The notes under the pieces: model-generated
Database searches by the model: none
What the model was told of the DNA's origin: nothing
Seen by the model: the letters and a program-made list of their open reading frames with translations, nothing else
Position numbers and translations under genes: made by a program
Source: CAMFLJ01 sp963702555
GTDB lineage: Bacteria; Actinomycetota; Acidimicrobiia; Acidimicrobiales; Acidimicrobilacustridaceae
Direction: 5' to 3'
Assembly: GCA_963702555.1 (NCBI GenBank)
Contig: CAVPCW010000006.1
Span: forward strand, 434,001-498,000
DNA length: 64,000 bases
Shown: piece by piece, positions 52,751 to 63,178 of the stretch
Numbering within the stretch: the stretch's first letter is position 1
How the letters are laid out: each line of letters begins with the position of its first letter

Positions 52751-54720
52751 TCAGGGGGCGTCGGCCCCGACCACGGCGACGTCGACCGGGTCGAGGTGGG
52801 CGTCGCGGGAGCGGCAGAGCAGGTCCTCTCGGAGCAGGGCCACGACGACGCCGGCCCAGGGGATGACGACCATCCCCACCAGCGCGGCTGACCAGGTTCA
52901 CCAGGCCGAAGCCGGCGCCGGTGGCGAGCAACAGCACGGTGCCGACCAGGGGTCCGAGCACCGCGACCACCACGTTGGCCAGGAAGGCGACGCCGGCCGT
53001 GCGCCACCGGTGACCCTTGGTGAGGTCCCGCGACCGGGCCAGCGCCCGGCGGACGCTCAGGTGCTCGGCGACCGCCTCCGGGGTGGCGATGCCCCATCGG
53101 GCGATCAACCAGAGAGCGATGGGGAACAGGATCGTCGGGCTGCTGGCGGCGCCGGCGATCAACTGCATCACCACGGCGGTGACGGTGCCGTTGGGCGGCC
53201 GCAGGGCCCCCCTGGCCGCCGCCCGGAACGTCGGTCGACGGCCGACGGCGAGGTCGTGGACCACCACGGCCGAGGCGGCCCGGGTGAAGCCGGCGACAGG
53301 CAGGGTGACCAGTGCGCCGGCCAGCAGGGCGACCGGCACCGCCCACGCGGTGGTCTCGTCGGCGGTGTCGGAGATGTGGCCGAGGAGCGTGAAGTCGAGC
53401 ACGAGCTGTTGCACGACCACGGCCGGGGCACCGCCGACGAGCACCACGAGGCCGAGGGCGCCGAACACCCGTGGGTGCTCGCCGAGCAGCCGGACCGCCG
53501 AGGTGAGGAATTGGCCGGCCCGGCGCTCGACGCGGACGGGCGTGGTGGTGCTCGGCCGCCAGTGGGTGAGGGCGAACATCGCCACGACGGCCGCGGCGAG
53601 CACGAGGGCGGCGAGGGCGACGGCCACGGGGGCGTCGAGGGCCTTCACGAAGAGCAGCGAACCCTCCCGGGTGGCGGTGCAGAAGAAGTCGGTGACCCCG
53701 GTGCCGAGGGGTGGGATGGCCACCGCCGAGGGGCGGCCGACCTCCTCGACCCACTCGGTGGGTGCCTCCCACGCCCGCTTGGTGGCGGGGCCCTGAGGCC
53801 CGTTGTTGAACGACGGCGCCTTCTGGCCCCAGCGGCCGGTGAAGGTGAGCCAGGCGAACGGGTCGTCGGGGCCGGTGACCTCGTCGGTGGAGGAGGGGAG
53901 GAGCACGACCTCCGGGTCGAGCCGGGTGGAGGCCAGCCTTCGAGTCGTCGCAGCCGAAGCCGGTGCTCGCGCTCTTGCCGAACCAGAGGTTCGACGACGG
54001 GTAGTCGGCGTGGGAGCCGGCGCCGGGGTGGGTGACCACCCGGTCGCCGTCGCGGACGAGGTCCTCCTCGTCGTCCCACTCCACGTAGTGGGCGCCCTCG
54101 TGCTGGGCGAACACGACCTGGCGGGGGGCGACCGTGAGGGCCTGCTCGGGGGAGTCGGCGTCGAAGACGACCTGGACCATCTCCCAGTCGCCCTCGTGCT
54201 TGTCGTTCCAGTCGTTGAAGATCCACCAGAGCCAGTACTGCACGACGACCGTGTCGGGCCGGTCGGGGTCTTCGACGACCCGGGCGTAGACGGTCGGCGG
54301 ATGGTCGGCGGCCATGTCGGCCCACCACGTGGCGTATGTGCACCCGGGGTCGAGCGGGTTGCCGGGCAGGTCGAGGTGGTAGCCCTCGCCGAGCCCGAAG
54401 AGGTCGGCCGCGGTCGGTGCCGTCGTGACGACCTGACCGTTGGGGCCGACGAGCGCCACGTCGTCGCGCCCGAGCACCGACTCGACCGCCGCGGGGGCGT
54501 ACGGCTCGCCCTCCCCGCAGAGGGTGGCCGGCTTCCGGATGGCGACGATCGGGGCGTACCGCTCGGCGAGCTCGAGCGCCGGATCGTCGCTGCCGGCGGC
54601 CTGGGCCGCCGCCGGGCGCGCCAGCACCACGCCGGCGACGGTCGGCAGGAGCAGCAGGAGGAGGAGCGCTCCTGTCGCCGAGAGCGCTGGGGACGGTCGG
54701 CGCATGATGCCCGAGATCAT
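52751..54720 (-). CDS. Secreted Vps62-type domain fused to a multi-pass membrane region, frameshifted
   Basis: The product begins MISGIMRRPSPALSATGALLLLL, a signal peptide. A Vps62/DUF946-like domain follows: LELAERYAPIVAIRKPATLC, VVVQYWLWWIFNDWNDKHEGDWEMVQVVFD, VFAQHEGAHYVEW, GAGSHADYPSSNLWFGK. After a lesion at about 53935 the chain resumes in another frame (FAWLTFTGRWGQKAP) and enters about six membrane helices. A second lesion at about 52887 precedes the true end (VDVAVVGADAP). Domain order suggests an extracytoplasmic domain tethered to the membrane. Function unknown. Confidence 0.65.
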
Positions 54721-54743
54721 GGCCGATGGGCTCGACGCCGCGG

Positions 54744-55553
54744 TCAGGCGGCGGTGTCGAAGGCGGCGAGCTGGTCGCCGCCGGGCTCGACGACGTCGCC
54801 GACGTCGTGGTGGAGGCGCCACACGGCGATGAGCGAGACGACGATGACCGGGATCATCACGATGCCGCCGAGGGCGACCGGCTTGTCGTCGAGGAGGTCG
54901 ACCGAGTGGCTCTGGATGAACGTCGAGAAGTCCCAGGCGCCGTGCAGGACCATGGTGACGACCAGGGCGCCGGTGATGCGGCGGGTGACGTAGTAGGCGG
55001 TGCCGATGCCGAAGGCGAAGAAGACCTGCTGCACCGTGTCCTTCACGCTCTGGCCGAAGAAGGCGTTGGGCACGTGGAGCAGCCCGAAGCAGAGCGAGCT
55101 CACGAACCACACCCAGCCCTCGTGCAGGGTGCCGCGGGCGCCCACGATCAGCAGGCCCCGGGTGATCATCTCCTCGTTGAACCCCACCCCGATGCAGCCG
55201 ATGGCGAGCCACATGACGTAGGTGCCGAGCTGGTCGATCTCGCCCCACTTGGTGGTGGCCAGGTTGCCCACCACGCCGAGGGCGAGGAGCGATCGGGATG
55301 ATCCACATCCACTTGTGGTGGTCCGCTCGCGCGGCTCACGCAGCGACGGCTTCCACCAGCCGAGCACGCTGGTGACCACGGCGACGTACACGGCGCCGAC
55401 GATCATCGAATGGCGATGACGTTGCGCACGTTGTCGACGGTGTCACCGACCTCGTCGTAGTCGACGCCGGCGATGATCCAGACGGTGAAGACGACCGCCA
55501 GGTAGCCGAGCAGGACCAGGATCCCGGTGAGGAGGGAGGGCTTGACCCGCATG
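54744..55553 (-). CDS. CPBP-family intramembrane metalloprotease, frameshifted
   Basis: A polytopic membrane protein of about 270 residues starting MRVKPSLLTGILVLLGYLAVV. CPBP motifs: GFNEEMITRG (Glu-Glu pair and Arg), FGLLHVPNAFFGQ (His) and VLHGAWDF (His). Lesions at about 55404 and about 55290-55330 separate the first helix and a short loop from the rest. Related to bacterial CAAX-protease homologs; substrate unknown. Confidence 0.78.
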
Positions 55554-55632
55554 TGGGGTTCCGATCGTCGACGGACAGAGGAACTTAGGCAGCGCGACTA
55601 GTGCGTGCGTGATCAAGGACCGCGCCTCGGGC

Positions 55633-56870
55633 CTAGCTGCGGGGGATGTCCTTCCACGCCATGGTCTTGTCGTAGCCCGGCTCCTTGGGCAGGCCCAGGG
55701 CCCGCTCGGCCAGGTTGTTGCGCTGCACCTCGTTGGTGCCGCCACCGATGGAGATGCCGTAGCGGTTGAGCAGCTCGTGCTGCATCCAGAAGGTCTCCGG
55801 CGCCTCGCCGGCGGTGGCCGCGGCCCCGCCGATGCGCACGCCGAGGTTGCCGGTCTGCACGCGGCTCTCGGCGATGTAGAGCTTGAGGATCGAGGGGTCG
55901 ACCGGCGGCATCTGGCGGGCCCGGATGGCGGTCATGATGCGGTCGCTGACGTAGCCCAGCACCTTCTCGCGGGTGTAGGTGATGGCCAGCTCCTGGCGGA
56001 TGAGCGGGTCGTCGGTGAGGTCGAACTCCCGGGCGAGGAGCAGGAGCTTGTCGAAGAACGACATCGTGCTGCCGCCGCCGCCGATGAAGGCGGACTCGTT
56101 CGACATGACGGTGCGGGCGGCGCCCAGCCGGCGTCGATGTCGCCGATGACGTTGGCGACGGGGATGCGGACCTCGGAGAGGAAGACCTCGTTGAAGTGCG
56201 AGGCGCCGGTGGGCTGCACGAGCGGCCGGACCTCGACGCCCGGGCTGTCCATGGCGACCATGATGAACGTGATGCCCTGGTGCTTGGGCACGTCGGGGTT
56301 GCTGCGCATGAGGAGCATGCCCCAGTTGCAGAACTGCGCCGCCGAGTTCCAGACCTTCTGGCCGGTGACGACGAACTCGTCGCCGTCGCGGACGGCCTTG
56401 CAGGCGAGGCTGGCGAGGTCGGAGCCGGCGCCGGGCTCGCTGAACAGCTGCGCCACCGAGATCTCGGCCGAGAGCATCTTCGGGATGTAGAAGGCCTTCT
56501 GCTCGTCGGTGGCGTGCTTCATCAGCGTGGGCAGCAGCATCGCCATCGTGGCGGAGATGAAGCCGACGTTGACGTCGTATGGGGCGGCTTCCTCGCGGTA
56601 GATCGACTCCATCCACGGATCGCCGCCACGGCCGCCGTACTCGACCGGGTAGGTGAGCCCGGCCAGGTTGTTGTCGAAGAGGGTGCGCTGCCAGCGGCAA
56701 CCCTTCTCGAACGCCTCGCGGGCCTCGTCCTCGCTGGTGTGGACGTTGAGCGCCCATGGGCTGGCGTCACCGCGGAGCTCGGCGTTGGCGGCGAGGAAGG
56801 CCCTCACCTCGGCCCGGAACTCGGCCTGCTCGGGGGTGTCGGTGGAGGTGGTCTCTTCGGCGATCGTCAC
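55633..56870 (-). CDS. Acyl-CoA dehydrogenase, frameshifted
   Basis: A flavoprotein of about 413 residues. GTG start preceded by a TACCTT -10 hexamer 7 nt upstream. N-terminal helical domain; LFSEPGAGSDLASLACKAVRDGDEFVVTGQKVW spans the FAD/substrate loop; the C-terminal domain has SIGGGTNEVQRNNLAERALGLP. One indel at about 56123 (GDIDAGW | GAARTVMSNE) separates halves. It introduces the alpha,beta double bond into acyl-CoA; chain length is not apparent. Confidence 0.88.
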
Positions 56871-56877
56871 AGCGGGA

Positions 56878-56883
56878 AAGGTA
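56878..56883 (-). promoter_or_regulatory. -10 hexamer TACCTT for the leaderless acyl-CoA dehydrogenase gene
   Basis: TACCTT on the minus strand ends 7 nt before the GTG at 56870. Confidence 0.5.
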
Positions 56884-57051
56884 CCGGGGGAACGCCACCC
56901 GGCGCATCCTGAGGGAGCATCAGGTCCTCGGGGCGTGAACCGAGCGGAACCTGAGCAGGCGGTGAGGAGCTCGGACAGACTGAGGACGGGCACGGCGAAC
57001 GGGAGTCGGCATGGGTGGAGTCAGCGGAACGGGACCCCCGAGGACCCCTGG

Positions 57052-57423
57052 ATGCTCACGACGCCCCCGGGCTCGTCGGAGTACGAGGCCTACCGCGACC
57101 CGGAGGCCGATCCGCCGGCGCTCGTGGTGCAGGTGGGGAAGACCCAGCTGCGCTACCACCTGCGCTGCATCGAGGACCTGCACGCCTGGCTCGCGGAGCA
57201 GGGTGACTGGGTGCCGCTCGGCAACGCCGACGAGCAGAAGCCGGCCAAGGACGGCACGGTCGAGGCCTGGGGCCGTTCGGAGGGCAACCCGGTCGGCGGC
57301 TGGTACGGGCTGAAGAAGGGCCTCCGGGGCCGCTTCGGCAACTACGTGCCCGCCGTGCTCGAGGTCCTGGGGCTGGCCGAGGTCGAGCACAACGCCCGCA
57401 ACAACCGGATGCGCTCGAACTGA
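57052..57423 (+). CDS. Conserved actinobacterial protein of unknown function
   Basis: A 123-residue soluble protein: MLTTPPGSSEYEAYRDPEA, ALVVQVGKTQLRYHLRCIEDLHAWLAEQGDWVPLG, VEAWGRSEGNPVGGWYGLKKGLRGRFGNYVPAVLEVLGLAEVEHNARNNRMR. The Trp/Gly-rich second half suggests a conserved fold. I know no function. The frame is open upstream, so the start is less certain; MLTTPPGSS is the likely family start. Confidence 0.7.
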   Translation: MLTTPPGSSEYEAYRDPEADPPALVVQVGKTQLRYHLRCIEDLHAWLAEQGDWVPLGNADEQKPAKDGTVEAWGRSEGNPVGGWYGLKKGLRGRFGNYVPAVLEVLGLAEVEHNARNNRMRSN

Positions 57424-57491
57424 CGACCCACCCAACCGGCGCCCGTTCCGGTCGTGAGGCACGGGCGGTCGCCATCGGACAACATGGCGGC

Positions 57492-57947
57492 ATGGCCAAC
57501 GTCTCCGTGTCCCACATCGGTCTCTGCGTCTCCGACCTCGAGGCGTCACTGCGCTTCTACGTCGACGGCCTCGGCTTCGCGACGTCCGACGTCTTCGCCG
57601 TGGGCGACGAGGTCGCCCACACGCTCGAGGTCGAGAAGGGCGTCGTGCTCACGTCGCAGATGATCGAGAAGGACGGCATGAAGATCGAGCTGCTCGGCTG
57701 GGCCTCGCCCGAGCCGTTCGGCACGCCGTCGTCGTCGCGGGGCCAGCTCGGCCTCACCCACCTGTCGTTCAACGTCGTCGACCTGCCGGCGGTGGAGGCC
57801 CATCTGGTGGCGCTCGGCGGCACCGTGATCGAGGAGACGCGCACCGCCATCCCGTTCCCCGGCGGCGCCATGCACCTGCTGTTCCTCGCCGACCCCGACG
57901 GCACGCGGGTCGAGCTGATGGAAGCCGTGATCGACCCGGCCGAGTAG
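57492..57947 (+). CDS. VOC/glyoxalase-family protein
   Basis: A 151-residue vicinal-oxygen-chelate protein. Candidate metal ligands: His in SHIGLCVSDLEASLRFY, Glu in KIELLGW, His in LTHLSFNVVDLPAVE, and Glu in GTRVELMEA, the glyoxalase-I-like HEHE set. It may be a lactoylglutathione-lyase-like or methylmalonyl-CoA-epimerase-like enzyme; substrate not determinable. Confidence 0.82.
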   Translation: MANVSVSHIGLCVSDLEASLRFYVDGLGFATSDVFAVGDEVAHTLEVEKGVVLTSQMIEKDGMKIELLGWASPEPFGTPSSSRGQLGLTHLSFNVVDLPAVEAHLVALGGTVIEETRTAIPFPGGAMHLLFLADPDGTRVELMEAVIDPAE

Positions 57948-57952
57948 GCGGC

Positions 57953-58846
57953 TCAGGTCTCGAGCGGCAGCAGCTCCTGGGCCAGGTCGCCGAGCTCCGC
58001 GCGCGGGATCGGCGTCGCCGGCGAACGGTGTGATCACGAACTTCGACGCACCGGCGTCGACGAACTCGCGCAGCAGCGTGGGCAGACCGGCCCGGGTCGG
58101 GATCACCGAGCGGGGGTCGCTGCCCGGGCTGCGGCGGTGGACGAGCTCGACGAGACGCTCGGGGATCTCGCCGTCGCAGTAGGGCACCAGGGCGCCGTAG
58201 TGCTGCGGGTCCATCGTGCGGCCGTGCTCGGCGGCAGAGGCCTCGATGAGGGTGATGCCGGCGGCGACGTCGGCCGGTGAGCAGAACGACGGCAGCCAGC
58301 CGTCGCCCACCCGGCCGACGCGTCGCAGCTCGGCGGGGCCGCCCCGCCCAGCCAGACCGAAAGCGGGTCCTGCACCGGCACGGGGAGCACCTGGACGTCG
58401 TCGACGGAGTAGAAGTCGCCTCGGTGCGAGACCACCTCGCCCGTCCAGCACTTCCTCATCAGGTCGAGGGCCTCGTCGTGGCGGCGCCCCCGCTCCTTGC
58501 GCTCGACGCCGAACGCGCGCTGCTCGGGAGGGTCGGCGATGCCGAGGCCGACGCCGGGGAGGAACCGCCCGCCGCTCAGCACGTCGAGCGAGGCCATCTC
58601 CTTGGCCAGGATCACGGGGTTGCGCCCGGGGAGGACGAGCACGGACGTGCCGAGCTTCATCCGCTCGGTGCGCCCGGCGGCGACGGCGAGGGCGACGAGC
58701 GGATCGGGGGCGGGTGACCCGATGCGCTCGGACACCCAGAGCGAGTCGAACCCGAGCTCCTCGCAGCGGTCGACGACGACGGCGAAGCGATCGGCGGTCC
58801 CGCCGACGGTCATCGTGCCGAGGCCGATGCCGATCCTGACCTTCAG
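57953..58846 (-). CDS. LLM-class F420-dependent oxidoreductase, frameshifted
   Basis: A luciferase-like barrel of about 297 residues after correction. KVRIGIGLGTMTVGG, ELGFDSLWVSERIG, MKLGTSVLVLPGRNPVILAKEMASLDVLSGGRFLPGVGLG are family strands; F420 is the probable cofactor. The chain changes frame at about 58342 and again at about 58008, ending LGDLAQELLPLET. No standard start precedes KVRIGIG; CTG 58846, a lost base, or ATG 58813 are possible. Confidence 0.72.
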
Positions 58847-58909
58847 AGGAGCTCACGCCAGCCGATCCTCCCACCGGCCGGGCGCGCCTGCCCCGGGGGC
58901 GGGGGCGCG

Positions 58910-58915
58910 TACAGT
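58910..58915 (+). promoter_or_regulatory. -10 hexamer TACAGT for the solute-binding protein gene
   Basis: TACAGT ends 8 nt before the GTG at 58924. Confidence 0.45.
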
Positions 58916-58923
58916 CGTCCGAC

Positions 58924-60576
58924 GTGCCGTCCCCCTCCGTCTCGTCCCGTCGACCGCGGGCGGCGCTCGCCGGGGCGGTGGCCCTGCTGATGGTCCTTCC
59001 TGGCGGCCTGCTCCGGCTCGTCGGGCCCGGCCGACGCCGGCTCCACCGACCCGCAGCCCGACCCGGCGCCGGCTCGCCCGGGCCCCGCGACGGCGGCACG
59101 CTCGACATCGGCGTGCCGTCCGTCCTGGCCCAGTGGTCGCCGGCGGGCACGGCGTGGAACGCGGCGGAGCTCCAGGCGGCCCGGGCCGTCTACGACCGGC
59201 TCGTCACCCGCGACGCCGACGACGTCCCCGTCCCCGACCTCGCCTCCGCCTCACCCCCAACGCCGACTTCACCGTCTGGACCATCACCGTGCGCCCGGGG
59301 TGACCTTCCACGACGGCACGCCGCTCGACGCCACCGCCGTCGCCGCCAACCTCGAGGCCCAGCGCACCTCGCCGTCGGCCGCCGCCCTGCTCGCTGCCGG
59401 TCGCCTCGGTGCAGGCCGCCACCGCAGCCACCGTCGTGGTCACGATGGCCACGCCGTGGTCGACCTTCCCGCAGGTGCTCACCACCCAGGTCGGCTACAT
59501 CGCCGCCCCGTCAGTGCTCACCGGCGCCTCCGCCACACCGATCGGCACGGGGCCCTTCGCCTACGGGGGCGCGGCACTCGACGGCTCGCTGACCTTCACC
59601 AAGAACCCGACCTACTGGAAGGCAGGGCTCCCCCACCTCGACGCGGTCCGGTTCGTCACGATCCCCGAGGCGTCGGCCCGCGTCGACGCCGTCATCGACG
59701 GCAGCGTCGATCTCGTCGCCGTCGACGAGCCCCGGCAGCTCAGCCGCCTCGACGATCTGGGGGACGGGTCAGGCGTGGTCGTGGTCGACGACCGCAACGG
59801 TGAGCGGCCGAAGGTCAACTTGGCGTTCGAGACCGGGCGGCCGCCGTTCGACCACATCACCGCCCGCCGCGCGGTGGGGCTGGCCACCGACCGCGAGGCC
59901 ATCCTCGAGTCGGTGTTCGACGGCCAGGGCACCATCGCCCGCGGGATGCTGAGCGACGCCTCGCCCTGGTTCAGCGACCACACGGCGCCGGCCCGCGATG
60001 CCGAGCGGGCCCGCAAGCAGGCCGAGGAGTACGCCAAGGAGACCGGCGAGCCGCTGTCGTTCACAGCTGCTGGTGCCGGGCGACCCGACCCTGGCCCACG
60101 TCGCCTCGCTGTGGCGGGTGCAGCTCGCCCAGGCCGGCATCGACCTCCAGCTCGAGCCGGTCGACGAGCCCACCCTGGTGGCCTCCACCCTGCTCGGCCA
60201 GTTCCAGGCGGCGCTGTCGGTCGGGCTTCTCCGATCCCCACCCCGATCTCTACGAGCCGCTGTTCCGGGGCATCCCCGCCGAGCAGCCGGCGATCAACAC
60301 CAACATCACCCGGTACGTGAACCCGGTGGTCACCAAGGCCTTCGCCGACGCCCGCTGAGACCGTCGACGTCACCCGTCAGGTCGACGACTACCGCATCGT
60401 GCAGGAGCAGCTCTCGGTCGACGACCCCTACCTCTTCCTGGTCCAGGTCCGCAGCGTCGCGGTGGTCTCGCCCAAGGTGAAGGACATGACCTCGTGGGCC
60501 GCGGGCTCGGGCCCGTCGTCGCTTGGCCCAGGAGGCCACGACGCTGTCGCTCGCCCAGGTCTGGCTCGCCGAGTAG
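58924..60576 (+). pseudogene. ABC-transporter solute-binding lipoprotein (SBP_bac_5, peptide type), multiply frameshifted
   Basis: Pieces of one protein in alternating frames. They read, in order, a signal peptide ending in lipobox LAACSGSS (in a shifted frame), GGTLDIGVPSVLAQWSPAGT, FTVWTITVRPGVTFHDGTPLDA, a central block in one frame from QAATAATVVVTMATPWSTFP to PARDAERARKQAEEYAKE, LLVPGDPTLAHVASLWRVQL, DLYEPLFRGI and VDDPYLFLVQV to SLAQVWLAE. I count at least seven indels in 1.65 kb. The intact gene would be a lipoprotein of about 550 residues binding oligopeptides or similar. Sequence error is likelier than true decay. Confidence 0.75.
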
Positions 60577-60624
60577 CCCTCCATCACGGCAGGCGCCCCG
60601 GCGCGTTCGGCCGAAGGGCATGGG

Positions 60625-60630
60625 TAGGTT
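60625..60630 (+). promoter_or_regulatory. -10 hexamer TAGGTT for leaderless fumC
   Basis: TAGGTT ends 6 nt before the ATG at 60637. Confidence 0.5.
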
Positions 60631-60636
60631 GCGCGC

Positions 60637-62073
60637 ATGAGCGAGGCCGAGCTGCTGCCGTCCCGACCGCCGATGCGCACCGAGCGCGACTCGATGGGGG
60701 AGGTGCTCGTGCCGGCCGGCGGCGAAGTACGGCGCCCAGACCCAGCGGGCGGTCGAGAACTTCCCGATCTCCGGGCATCCCGATCGACCGGCGCCTCGTC
60801 CGCGCGCTGGCGGTGATCAAGGGGGCGGCGGCGCAGGTCAACGCGTCGGCTCGGACGTCGGCGTCGATCGCGCGGCGTGGCCGCGGCCATCGCCGCGGCG
60901 GCCGAGGAGGTCGCCGAGGGCGTGTGGGACGACGCAGTTCCCGGTCGACGTCTTCCAGACCGGCTCGGGCACCTCGTCGAACATGAACGCCAACGAGGTG
61001 ATCGCCACCCTCGCGTCCGAGCGGCTCGGCGAGCCCGGCGCGGTGCACCCCAACGACCACGTCAACGCCTCGCAGAGCTCCAACGACGTGTTCCCGTCCG
61101 CCGTGCACCTCGCCGCCGTGGAGTCGGTCGCGCTGGAGCTGGTGCCGGCGGTCGACGCACCTCGCGCGGCGCTTCGCCCGCAAGGCCGCGCGAGTTCGCG
61201 GTCGGTGGTGAAGTCGGGCCGCACCCACCTCATGGACGCCACGCCGGTCACCCTCGGCCAGGAGATCGGTGGCTACGCCGCCCAGCTCGCCGCCGCGGTC
61301 GAGCGCCTCGAGCACATGCTGCCGCCGGGTCGGTCAGCTGCCGCTCGGAGGCACGGCCGTCGGCACCGGGCATCAACGCGCCCGCCGACGTTCGCCGCCG
61401 CGGGTGATCGCCGCTGCTGGTCGAGCGCACCGGCCTGCCGCTGAGCGAGGCACCCGACCACTTCGCCGCCCAGGGCGCCCGCGACGGCCTGGTCGAGGCG
61501 TCGGGGGAGCTGCGGGGCGCTGGCGGTGGCCCTCACCAAGATCGCCAACGACCTCCGCTGGATGGCGTCAGGGCCCGCGCACCGGGCTGGCCGAGATCCG
61601 CCTCCCCGACCTCCAGCCCGGCTCGTCGATCATGCCGGGCAAGGTGAACCCGGTGATCTGCGAGGCGGTGACCCAGGTCGCCGCCCAGGTGATCGGCAAC
61701 GACGCGGCGGTGGCCTTCGGCGGGAGCCAGGGCAACTTCGAGCTCAACGTCCAGGTGCCGATGATGGCCCGCAACGTGCTCGAGTCGATCGGCCTGCTCG
61801 CCAACGTGTGCCGCCTCTTCGCCGACCGCTGCGTCGACGGCATCGAGGCCGACGTGGAGCGCTGCCTGGCCTACGCCGAGTCGTCGCCGTCGCTCGGCAC
61901 CGTCGCTCAACCCCTACCTCGGCTACGAGAAGGCGGCCGAGCTGGTGAAGGCCTCGGTGCGCACGGGCCGCAGCATCCGTGACCTGGTGCTCGACGAGGG
62001 GCTGATGGAGCCCGACGAGCTCGACCGGGCGCTCGACGTGCTCGGGATGACGAAGGGCGGCGTGCGCCGCTGA
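60637..62073 (+). pseudogene. fumC: Class II fumarate hydratase, multiply frameshifted
   Basis: Fumarase C, interconverting fumarate and malate in the TCA cycle. Pieces in order: MRTERDSMGEVLVPA, KYGAQTQRAVENFPISG, FPVDVFQTGSGTSSNMNANE, HPNDHVNASQSSNDVFPSA, KSGRTHLMDATPVTLGQEIGG, QLPLGGTAVGTG, GSSIMPGKVNPVICEAV (signature) and LNPYLGYEKAAELVK. About fifteen sites need correction, and nearly all are cured by removing a single base, for example A at 61159, T near 61415 and G near 60934. Every catalytic motif survives, so the real gene is probably intact (about 465 residues). Confidence 0.85.
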
Positions 62074-62075
62074 GC

Positions 62076-62597
62076 TCAGCCGGCGACCGGGGTGCCGTGG
62101 AACGGCGTGGGATCGCCGTTGGCCGGGAGGATCGGGACGGGCCAGTCGCCCATGCGATCCGAGAGGTTCTCGGCGACGGTGGTCCAGCCGTAGGGGTCCC
62201 AGCCCTCGGCCGAGACCTCGACCTGGTGGTGCTGGTTGACGTGCACGAACGCCGGCAGGGTCTCGAGCCCGAAGGCCTTGACCGCCGAGCGGTCCTCGTC
62301 GGCGAAGACGAGGAACTCCTCGCCGAGCGGGCCCATGAAGGTGACGGCCTCGTGGACGCTGCACGTGGTGAGGAAGGCGATGCGCACGTCGGCCTCGGAG
62401 TAGTGGCGCAGGACCTTCGCCGCCGACTCGAGAATCCAGGAGCTCTCGAGGGTGTAGGGGTCGAGCGCCACGATGGCGAGGTGGAACGTGGTGGTCCACT
62501 CTGCGATCGTGCGGGGCGAGCCCTTCAGGGGGGTGAGCTGCACGTCGGCCGGCACGTCGGTGATCACGGTTCGGAAACGTAGCGCGGCTAGCTTCAC
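62076..62597 (-). CDS. Thioredoxin-fold-like protein of unknown function
   Basis: A 173-residue protein with GTG start: TVITDVPADVQLTPLKGSPR, AKVLRHYSEADVRIAFLTTCSVHEAVTF, VFADEDRSAVKAFGLETLPAFVHVNQHHQVEVSAEGW. The 'LETLPAFVHV' strand with cis-Pro and the beta-alpha arrangement suggest a thioredoxin-like fold, but no CxxC is present, so redox activity is unlikely. It ends 3 nt from the fumC stop (convergent). Confidence 0.65.
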   Translation of the reverse strand: MKLAALRFRTVITDVPADVQLTPLKGSPRTIAEWTTTFHLAIVALDPYTLESSWILESAAKVLRHYSEADVRIAFLTTCSVHEAVTFMGPLGEEFLVFADEDRSAVKAFGLETLPAFVHVNQHHQVEVSAEGWDPYGWTTVAENLSDRMGDWPVPILPANGDPTPFHGTPVAG

Positions 62598-62642
62598 CGA
62601 AGCACACCACGGGCTCGACGCCCGCGACCCTCAGGAGCACGC

Positions 62643-63128
62643 GTGACCACCCCTGTCCTCGCCGCAATCGGATCGACCGGCTACAAGGTCATGCTGCTGG
62701 TGCACATCCTCGCGGTCGTGATCGCGTTCGCCCCGGCGTGGCTGACGCCGATCCTGTTCCGCGTCGCCGGCCCCACCGACAAGAACGCCGCCGACGCCCT
62801 CGGCCTGGCGGTGCTTCGGCTGTCGCTTCCGTTCGTGGCCATCACCGGCATCGTCGGCTTCGGCCTGGCCGGGATGAGCAAGCTGCCGGGAGCCGATGAG
62901 CCTCATACAAGATGTCGCAGGCCTGGCTGTCGATCGCCATCATCCTGTGGCTCGTGCAGCTGGCGGTGCTGTTCTTCGTGGCCCGGCCCGCGTTCAAGGC
63001 GCTGGCCGCCGGTGACGCCTCGGCCCGGGCCCAGGTCATGGCCTCCACCGGCGTCACCCACCTGATCCTCCTGGTGATGCTTCTACCTCATGATCTGGAA
63101 GCCGGGCGGGCCGAACCTCGGGTTCTGA
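62643..63128 (+). CDS. DUF2269-like integral membrane protein, frameshifted
   Basis: A four-helix membrane protein of about 161 residues after correction: YKVMLLVHILAVVIAFAPAWLTPILF, LRLSLPFVAITGIVGFGLAGMS, QAWLSIAIILWLVQLAVLFFVARPAF, THLILLVML then YLMIWKPGGPNLGF. Indels at about 62895-62912 and about 63085 break it. Related proteins have no known function. GTG start after CAGGAG. Confidence 0.68.
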
Positions 63129-63166
63129 GCCGTTCCCTGACGGCCGGCTGACCGACCGCACCTCGG

Positions 63167-63172
63167 TAGGGT
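63167..63172 (+). promoter_or_regulatory. -10 hexamer TAGGGT for the last gene
   Basis: TAGGGT ends 6 nt before the GTG at 63179 (9 nt before ATG 63182). Confidence 0.5.
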
Positions 63173-63178
63173 CAGTCG

